Assembly (NCBI GenBank): GCA_032690845.1
Contig: CM064426.1
Span: forward strand, 43,417,721 to 43,481,720
Direction: 5' to 3'
DNA from: Eleusine coracana subsp. coracana
Taxonomy: Eukaryota > Streptophyta > Magnoliopsida > Poales > Poaceae
Length of the DNA: 64,000 nucleotides
The translations under genes were made by a program, and so were the position numbers. This document shows positions 57,194-64,000 of the stretch, in pieces; position 1 is the first letter of the stretch; each line of letters starts with the position of its first letter. The notes under the pieces are model-generated. The model had not been told where the DNA came from. It searched no databases and saw only the letters and a list, made by a program, of their open reading frames with translations.

Positions 57194-57312
57194 AGATGTG
57201 ATCATACCAGCACTAAAGCACCGAATCCCATCAGAACTCCAAAGTTAAGCATGCTTGGGTGAGAGTAGTACTTGGATGGGTGACCTCCTAGGAAGTCCTC
57301 GTGTTGCATCCC
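57194..57312 (+). rRNA. 5S rRNA gene, post-insert class
   Basis: Differences: G1A, C6T, G31A, G48A, G58A, C67T, A80T, G97A. Confidence 0.91.
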
Positions 57313-57498
57313 TTTTTGCTCTACTCTCTTTTTTTTGAGAGAGAGAGAGAGAGAGTTATGCGAGCCCGAGCTTGAAGGCACGTCGCGCGGTCGGCGAAAG
57401 GAAGCTCAGCCACGACGGCTTTGCTCTGAAAAGCATGCAGGAGGATATGGGTCAACGTAGGACTCCTGGTTAAAGGGAAAAAGAAGATAGTTTATATT
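57313..57498 (+). repeat. Hybrid 5S spacer (insert lost)
   Basis: Inner-type through TTATGCGAGCCCGAGCTTG, then from GAAGGCACG post-insert type (TCGCGCGGTCGGCAAAAGG), matching the spacer before the gene at 56064. The switch falls on the same short stretch where inserts join spacer sequence. Confidence 0.85.
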
Positions 57499-57617
57499 AG
57501 ATGCATTCATACCAGCACTAAAGCACCGGATCCCATCAGAACTCCAAAGTTAAGCATGCTTGGGTGAGAGTAGTACTAGGATGGGTGACCTCCTGGGAAG
57601 TTCTCTTGTTGCATCCC
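57499..57617 (+). rRNA. 5S rRNA gene, post-insert type without an insert
   Basis: Same as the copy at 56064, 1,435 bp to the left. Confidence 0.91.
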
Positions 57618-57805
57618 TTTTTGCTCTACTCTCTTTTTTTTTTGAGAGAGAGAGAGAGAGAGTTATGCGAGCCCGAGCTTGAAGGCACGACGCGTGGTTG
57701 GCGAAAGGGAGGTCAGCCACAACGGCTTTGCTCTGAGAAGCGTGTAGGAGGATATGGGTCAACGTAGGAGTCCTGGTTAAAGGCAAAAAGAAGATGGTTT
57801 ATGTT

Positions 57806-58498
57806 GGATGCGATCATACCAGCACTAAAGCACCGGATCCCATCAGAACAGGCATAACTTTTCGCTCGGGTGTCCATTTTAGCTGATATTTTTACAGGAG
57901 CTTCTTGATTCAAAGTTAAGCATACCCACACTTGGCTATGCCCTGTGTGCCCCCGTCAAAAAATTCAAAAAAAATCGGGAAGATAAAGAAAAAATTCATT
58001 CAACTTGAAACCCGACGTTTTGTGAAACATCAAGATTTTTTGTAGGCCATATCGTACCATTGTTTGGGCTGAACTTTTTTGTGGATTCTCCCCCTTGTTG
58101 GTGAGTTGGAGAAAAATATCAAAAAAGAAAATTAAAAAAAAAGAAATTTGGGATTTCTACTAGTGCTACATCTAGCCACGTGAAATTTCTGGATTTGGCA
58201 GTTTTGTACTTAGCCCTTCGTTATCGCCCGTGTGCCTTTGTCTCCTTGTTTCTACTTTGCTATCACAACTGTTCTAGGACATACTTAGACTAGCAACTAG
58301 GGACAAGTTACTTGGGTACTTATTCAGCTTCACTATCTATTTTTGATTTGTGTGCCACTCATATATATATATATATTTGGCCTTCCTAACTCTACATATT
58401 TCTTCTAAACAACACATAGGTTATTTTGTAACCCTTGCAATCATGGAACACACCTCCATGGTATCCTTTGATTTGCTTTTCAGAACTTTATAAGAGCT
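57806..58498 (+). repeat. 5S-head/insert chimera 38
   Basis: Head 57806-57849. Near copy of chimera 37 with a shorter TA tract. Confidence 0.9.
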
Positions 58499-58624
58499 GG
58501 AAGGCACGCCGCGCGGTCGGCGAAAGGGAGCTCAGCCACGACGGCTTTGCTCTGAAAAGCATGCAGGAGGATATGGGTCAACTTAGGACTGCTGGTTAAA
58601 GGGAAAAAGAAGATGGTTTATATT

Positions 58625-58744
58625 AGATGTGATCATACCAGCACTAAAGCACCGAATCCCATCAGAACTCCAAAGTTAAGCATGCTTGGGTGAGAGTAGT
58701 ACTAGGATGGGTGACCTCCTGGGAAGTCCTTCGTGTTGCATCCC
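58625..58744 (+). rRNA. 5S rRNA gene, post-insert class, one extra T
   Basis: 120 nt; G1A, C6T, G31A, G48A, G58A, C67T, extra T after 106. The left half matches the copy at 57194 and the right half the copies at 49790 and 53806. Confidence 0.91.
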
Positions 58745-58937
58745 TTTTTTCTCTACTCTCTTTTTTTTTGAGAGAGAGAGAGAGAGAGAGAGAGTTATGC
58801 GAGCCCGAGCTTGAAGGCACGACGCGTGGTTGGCGAAAGGGAGGTCAGCCACGACGGCTTTGCTCTGAAAAGCGTGTAGGAGGATATGGGTCAACATAGG
58901 AGTCCTGGTCAAAGGCAAAAAGAAGATGGTTTATGTT

Positions 58938-59056
58938 GGATGCGATCATACCAGCACTAAAGCACCGGATCCCATCAGAATTACGAAGTTAAGCGTGCTT
59001 GGGCGAGAGTAGTACTAGGATGGGTTACCTCCTGGGAAGTCCTCGTGTTGCATCCC
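58938..59056 (+). rRNA. 5S rRNA gene, inner class, near reference
   Basis: Differences: C44T, C46A, G89T. Confidence 0.94.
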
Positions 59057-59248
59057 TTTTTGCTCTACTCTCTCTTTTTTTTGAGAGAGAGAGAGAGAGA
59101 GATAGTTATGCGAGCCCGAGCTTGAAGGCATGACACGCGGTCGGTGAAAGGGAGGTCAGCCACGACGGCTTTGCTCTGAAAAGCGTGTATGAGGATATGG
59201 GTCAACATAGGAGTCCTGGTTAAAGGCAAAAAGAAGATGGTTTATGTT

Positions 59249-59802
59249 GGATGCGATCATACCAGCACTAAAGCATCGGATCCCATCAGAACGGGCATAA
59301 CTTTTCGCTCGGGTGTCTATTTTGGCTGAAATTTTTACAGGAGCTTCTTGATTCAAAGTTAAGCATACCCACACTTGGCTATGCCCTGTGTGCCCTCGTC
59401 AAAAAATTCAAAAAAAATAGCGAAGATAAAGAAAAAATTCATTCAACTTGAAACCCGACGTTTTCTGAAACATCAAGATTTTTTGTAGGCCACATCGTAC
59501 CTTTGTTTGGTCTGAACTTTTTTGTGGATTCTCCCCCATTGTTGGTGACTTAGAGAAAAATATCACAAAAAGAAAATTAAAAAAAACGAAATTTGGGATT
59601 TCTATTAGTGCTACATCTAGCCATGTGAAATTTCTGGATTTGGCAGTTCTGTACTTAGCCCCTCGTTATCGCCTGTGTGCCTTTGTCTCCTTGTTTCTAC
59701 TTTGCTATCACAACTTTTCTAGGACATACTTAGACCAGCAACTAGGGACAAGTTATTTGGGTACTTATTCAGCTTCACTATCAATTTTTGATTTGTGTGC
59801 CA

Positions 59803-59870
<68 letters not shown>

Positions 59871-59989
59871 GCCTTTCTAACTCTACATATTTCTTCTAAA
59901 CAACACATAGGTTATTTTGTAACCCTTGCAATCATGGAACACACCTCCCTGGTATCCTTTGATTTGCTTTTAAGAACTCTATAAGAGGA
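59249..59989 (+). repeat. 5S-head/insert chimera 39 (expanded TA)
   Basis: Head 59249-59292 with C28T. Longer than most because of the 62-nt TA tract. Right end reads TTTTAAGAACTCTATAAGAGG, losing CAGAAC. Confidence 0.9.
59806..59867 (+). repeat. Expanded (TA)n microsatellite
   Basis: 62 nt of alternating A/T where most inserts have 10-16 nt. Confidence 0.95.
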
Positions 59990-60115
59990 GGAAGGCACGC
60001 CGCGCGGTCGGCGAAAGGGAGCTCAGCCACAACGGCTTTGCTTTGAAAAGCATGCAGGAGGATATGGGTCAACTTAGGACTCCTGGTTAAAGGGAAAAAG
60101 AAGATGGTTTATATT

Positions 60116-60234
60116 AGATGCGATCATACCAGCACTAAAGCACCAGATCCCATCAGAACTCCGAAGTTAAGCATGCTTGAGTGAGAGTAGTACTTGGATG
60201 GGTGACCTCCTAGGAAGTCCTCGTGTTGCATCCC
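60116..60234 (+). rRNA. 5S rRNA gene, post-insert class, sole gene of its unit
   Basis: Differences: G1A, G30A, G58A, G65A, C67T, A80T, G97A. Confidence 0.92.
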
Positions 60235-60420
60235 TTTTTGCTCTACTCTCTTTTTTTTGAGAGAGAGAGAGAGAGAGTTATGCGAGCCCGAGCTTGAAGG
60301 CACGACGCGTGGTTGGCGAAAGGGAGGTCAGCCATGACGGCTTTGCTCTGAAAAGCATGTAGGAGGATATGGGTTAACGTAGGAGTCCTGGTTAAAGGCA
60401 AAAAGAAGATGGTTTATGTT

Positions 60421-60975
60421 GGATGCAATCATACCAGCACTAAAGCACCGGATCCCATCAGAACGGGCATAACTTTTCGCTCGGGTGTCCATTTTGGCTG
60501 AAATTTTTACAGGAGCTTCTTGATTCAAAGTTAAGCGTACCCACACTTGGCAAGGCCCTGTCTCCCCTCGTCAAAAAATTCAAAAAAAATCAGGAAGATA
60601 AAGAAAAAATTCATTCAACTTGAAACCCGACGTTTTCTGAAACTTCAAGATTTTTTGTAGGCCACATCGTACCTTTGTTTGGGCTGAACTTTTTTGTGGA
60701 TTCTCCCCCATTGTTGGTGAGTTGGAGAAGAATATCAAAAAAAAGAAAGTTAAAAAAAGAGAAATTTGGGAATTCTACTAGCGCTACATCTAGCCATGAG
60801 AAATTTCTGGATTTGGCAGTTTTGTACTTAGCCCCTCGTTATCGCCTGTGTGCCTTTGTCTCCTTGTTTCTACTTTGCTATCACAACTTTTCTAGGACAT
60901 ACTTAGACCAGCAACTAGGGACAAGTTATTTGGGTACTTATTCAGCTTCACTATCAATTTTTGATTTGTGTGCCA

Positions 60976-61045
<70 letters not shown>

Positions 61046-61164
61046 GCCTTTCTAACTCTACATATTTCTTCTAAACAACACATAGGTTATTTTGTAACCC
61101 TTGCAATCATGGAACACACCTCCCTGGTATCCTTTGATTTGCTTTTAAGAACTCTATAAGAGGA
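60421..61164 (+). repeat. 5S-head/insert chimera 40 (recombinant, expanded TA)
   Basis: Head 60421-60464 with G7A. Left part is the type of chimeras 32 and 35 (GGCAAGGCCCTGTCTCCC, GAGAAGAATATC); right part is the type of chimera 39 (CAACTTTTCTAGG, TTCACTATCAATTTTTG, long TA). Confidence 0.9.
60979..61042 (+). repeat. Expanded (TA)n microsatellite
   Basis: 64 nt; partner of the tract at 59806. Confidence 0.95.
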
Positions 61165-61290
61165 GGAAGGCACGCCGCGCGGTCGGCGAAAGGGAGCTCA
61201 GCCACAACGGCTTTGCTTTGAAAAGCATGCAGGAGGATATGGGTCAACTTAGGACTCCTGGTTAAAGGGAAAAAGAAGATGGTTTATATT

Positions 61291-61409
61291 AGATGCGATC
61301 ATACCAGCACTAAAGCACCAGATCCCATCAGAACTCCGAAGTTAAGCATGCTTGAGTGAGAGTAGTACTTGGATGGGTGACCTCCTAGGAAGTCCTCGTG
61401 TTGCATCCC
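61291..61409 (+). rRNA. 5S rRNA gene, post-insert class
   Basis: Same as the copy at 60116, 1,175 bp to the left. Confidence 0.92.
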
Positions 61410-61595
61410 TTTTTGCTCTACTCTCTTTTTTTTGAGAGAGAGAGAGAGAGAGTTATGCGAGCCCGAGCTTGAAGGCACGACGCGTGGTTGGCGAAAGGGA
61501 GGTCAGCCATGACGGCTTTGCTCTGAAAAGCATGTAGGAGGATATGGGTTAACGTAGGAGTCCTGGTTAAAGGCAAAAAGAAGATGGTTTATGTT

Positions 61596-61676
61596 GGATG
61601 CGATCATACCAGCACTAAAGCACCAGATCCCATCAGAACTCTGAAGTTAAGCATGCTTGGGCGAGACTTGCATCCA
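61596..61676 (+). pseudogene. 5S rRNA pseudogene, internal deletion removing box C
   Basis: 81 nt. Positions 1-71 (with G30A, C47T, G58A) are joined through one C to positions 111-119 (TTGCATCCA). Positions 72-110 with most of the intermediate element and all of box C are gone, so TFIIIA-dependent transcription is unlikely. Confidence 0.92.
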
Positions 61677-61872
61677 TTTTTGCTCTACTCTCTTTTTTTG
61701 AGAGAGAGAGAGAGAGAGAGAGAGATAGTTATGCGAGCCCGAGCTTGAAGGAACGACGCGCGGTCGGTGAAAGGGAGGTCAGCCACGATGGCTTTGCTCT
61801 GAAAAGCGTGTAGGAGGATATGGGTCAACGTAGGAGTCCTGGTTAAAAGGCAAAAAGAAGATGGTTTATGTT

Positions 61873-62562
61873 GGATGCGATCATACCAGCACTAAAGCAC
61901 CGGATCCCATCAGAACGGGCATAACTTTTCGCTCGGGTGTCCATTATGCCTGAAATTTTTATAGGAGCTTCTTGACTCAAGGTTATGCATACCCACACTC
62001 GGCTATGCCCTGTGTGCCCTCGTCAAAAAATTCAAAAACAATCGGGAAGATAAAGAAAAAATTCATTCAACTTGAAACCTGACGTTTTCTGAAACTTCAA
62101 GATTTTTTGTAGGCCACATCGTACCTTTGTTTGGGCTGAACTTTTTTGTGGATTCTCCCCCATTGTTGGTGAGTTGGAGAAAAATATCAAAAAAATAAAA
62201 TTAAAAAAAAGAAATTTGGGATTTCTACTAGTGCTACATCTAGCCACGTGAAATTTCTGGATTTGGCAGTTTTGTACTTAGCCACCCGTTATCGCCTGTG
62301 TGTCTTTGTCTCCTTGTTTCTACTTTGCTATCACAACGGTTCTAGGACATACTTAGACCAGCAACTAGGGACAAGTTACTTGGGTACTTATTCAGCTTTA
62401 CTATCTATTTTTGATTTGTGTGCCACTCATATATATATATTTGGCCTTCCTAACTCTACATATTTCTTCTAAACAACACATAGGTTATTTTGTAACCCTT
62501 GCAATCATGGAACACACCTCCCTGGTATCCTTTGATTTGCTTTTCAGAACTTTATAAGAGCT
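61873..62562 (+). repeat. 5S-head/insert chimera 41
   Basis: Head 61873-61916 matches the reference. CCATTATGCCTGAAA and GACTCAAGGTTATGCAT are private or shared with chimera 42; GCCACCCGTT replaces GCCCCTCGTT. Confidence 0.9.
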
Positions 62563-62688
62563 GGAAGGCACGCTGCGCGGTCGGCAAAAGGGAGCTCAGC
62601 CACGACGGCTTTGCTCTGAAAAGCGTGTAGGAGGATATGGGTCAACGTAGGACTCCTGGTTAAAGGGAAAAAGAAGATGGTTTATATT

Positions 62689-62807
62689 AGATGCGATCAT
62701 ACCAGCACTAAAGCACCGGATCCCATCAGAACTCCAAAGTTAAGCATGCTTGGGTGAGAGTAGTACTAGGATGGGTGACCTCCTGGGAAGTCCTCGTGTT
62801 GCATCCC
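62689..62807 (+). rRNA. 5S rRNA gene, post-insert class, sole gene of its unit
   Basis: Differences: G1A, G48A, G58A, C67T. Confidence 0.93.
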
Positions 62808-62828
62808 TTTTTGCTCTACTCTCTTTTT

Positions 62829-62859
<31 letters not shown>

Positions 62860-63005
62860 TAGTTATGCGAGCCCGAGCTTGAAGGCACGACGCGCGGTCG
62901 TTGAAAGGGAGGTCAGCCACGACGGCTTTACTTTGAAAAGCGTGTAGGAGGATATGGGTCAACGTAGGAGTCCTGGTTAAAGGCAAAAAGAAGATGGTTT
63001 ATGTT

Positions 63006-63696
63006 GGATGCGATCATACCAGCACTAAAGCACCGGATCCCATCAGAACGGGCATAACTTTTCGCTCGGGTGTCCATTATGGCTGAAATTTTTATAGGAG
63101 CTTCTTGATTCAAAGTTATGCATACCCACACTCGGCTATGCACTGTGTGCCCTCGTCAAAAAATTCAAAAAAAATCGGGAAGATAAAGAAAAAATTCATT
63201 CAACTTGAAACCCGACGTTTTCTGAAACTTCAAGAATTTTTGTAGGCCACATCGTACCTTTGTTTGGGCTGAACTTTTTTGTGGATTCTCCCCCATTGTT
63301 GGTGAGTTGGAGAAAAATATCAAAAAAATAAAATTAAAAAAAAAGAAATTTGGGATTTCTATTAGTGCTACATCTAGCCACGTGAAATTTCTGGATTTGG
63401 CAGTTTTGTACTTAGCCCCCCGTTATCGCCTGTGTGCCTTTGTCCCCTTGTTTGTACTTTGCTATCACAACGGTTCTAGGACATACTTAGACCAACAACT
63501 AGGGACAAGTTACTTGGGTACTTATTCAGCTTTACTATCTATTTTTGATTTGTGTGCTATTCATATATATATATTTGGCCTTCCTAACTCTACATATTTC
63601 TTCTAAACAACACATAGGTTATTTTGTAACCCTTGCAATCATGGAACACACCTCCCTGGTATCGTTTGATTTGCTTTTCAGAACTTTATAAGAGCT
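63006..63696 (+). repeat. 5S-head/insert chimera 42
   Basis: Head 63006-63049 matches the reference. GCCCCCCGTTATC shows the left-subfamily state again at the right edge. Confidence 0.9.
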
Positions 63697-63822
63697 GGAA
63701 GGCACGCCGCGCGGTTGGCGAAAGGGAGCTCAGCCACGACGGCTTTGCTCTGAAAAGCATGCAGGAGGATATGGGTCAACGTAGGACTCCTGGTTAAAGG
63801 GAAAAAGAAGATGGTTTATATT

Positions 63823-63914
63823 AGATGCGATCATACCAGCCCTAAAGCACCGGATCCCATCAGAACTCCGAAGTTAAGCATGCTTGGGTGAGAGTAGTAC
63901 TCGTGTTGCATCCC
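63823..63914 (+). pseudogene. 5S rRNA pseudogene, 27-nt deletion of box C
   Basis: 92 nt: AGTAGTACT is joined to CGTGTTGCATCCC, losing positions 80-106; CT stands at both break edges. Other differences: G1A, A19C, G58A, C67T. Without box C it should be inactive. Confidence 0.92.
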
Positions 63915-64000
63915 TTTTTGCTCTACTCTTTTTTTTTTGAGAGAGACTTATGCGAGCCCGAGCTTGAAGGCACGACGCGTGGGTGGCGAAAGGGAGGTCA
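63915..64000 (+). repeat. 5S spacer cut by the window edge
   Basis: T-runs, a very short GA tract (GAGAGA) and the inner-type middle block; the next gene lies outside. Confidence 0.85.

Larger units (their letters stand above)
1..64000 (+). repeat. Composite 5S rDNA tandem array (higher-order repeat)
   Basis: The whole window is head-to-tail 5S rDNA: 94 gene copies and 42 5S-head/insert chimeras, with no unique sequence between them. Adjacent genes within a run start 300-331 bp apart; an insert lengthens this to about 1.1 kb. Every copy points the same way, so no inversion breaks the array. Known plant 5S loci are tandem arrays transcribed by RNA polymerase III to give the 5S RNA of the large ribosomal subunit. 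What is unusual here is that a second, non-5S repeat has been locked into the unit and amplified with it. Confidence 0.97.

Noticed and set aside
75..63606. Many open frames of 60-128 codons on both strands
   Set aside because: They repeat with the 5S unit and insert, overlap 5S genes, GA tracts (RERERE) or TA tracts (IYIYIY), and appear or vanish with single changes. None resembles a known protein.
1..64000. Cassandra-type TRIM retrotransposons, which carry 5S sequence in their LTRs
   Set aside because: I see no pair of LTRs bounded by TG...CA, no clear primer-binding site and no polypurine tract in a fixed order. The 300-bp unit occurs up to six times in a row, as in true 5S arrays. A library search of the insert would settle it.
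1..64000. CRISPR array
   Set aside because: Repeat units are about 300 bp or more with similar spacers, not short repeats with unique spacers, and the repeat is a 5S gene.

Overview
This window is a plant nuclear 5S ribosomal DNA array and contains nothing else that I can support. I read 94 copies of a 119-nt 5S rRNA gene, all on the + strand. Each is followed by a T-run (RNA polymerase III terminator type) and a (GA)n microsatellite. The 5S sequence is of land-plant (angiosperm-like) type. I cannot name the species. I see no protein-coding gene: open frames of 60-128 codons recur with the repeat and are shadows of it.

Layout. The array is a higher-order repeat. One to six 5S units of about 300-310 bp (119-nt gene plus a spacer of about 185 bp) are followed by a chimera, in which the first 43-44 nt of a 5S gene run into an unrelated insert of about 645 bp. 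The insert ends inside a 5S spacer, and about 127 bp later the next 5S gene begins. I count 42 chimeras plus a partial insert at the left edge. The numbers of 5S genes between inserts, left to right, are 3,3,3,3,3,3,2,3,2,6,2,2,2,2,2,2,1,4,2,1,2,2,2,2,2,2,6,1,2,2,3,1,1,3,1,1,1,2,2,1,2,1 and a final partial group. The larger unit is therefore about 1.0-2.9 kb, commonly 1.45 or 1.74 kb.

Regions. Positions 1-9.2 kb hold 3-gene units, including three near-identical 1,741-bp units at 3998-9221. From 9.8 to 26 kb, units carry a G87T change in inner 5S copies, and eight post-insert copies carry a 26-nt internal duplication. Around 32.2-32.5 kb the insert and post-insert 5S switch from one subfamily to another. 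From 47.4 to 55.4 kb there is a tandem duplication of about 4.0 kb with a patch that looks like gene conversion. At 59.2-61.6 kb two units share a (TA)n tract grown to more than 60 nt. Three 5S copies (45544, 61596, 63823) have internal deletions.

Activity. The copy at 23043-23161 is one base from the consensus and is used as reference here (read with G at position 87). In entries, G58A means reference G at 5S position 58 is A. I found no copy that matches the reference at all 119 positions. 'Post-insert' copies are those directly after an insert; all 43 carry G1A, G58A and C67T. 'Inner' copies are the rest and are often closer to the reference. Many differences are CpG to TpG/CpA, as expected from a methylated, often silent array. 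All counts and comparisons were made by eye.
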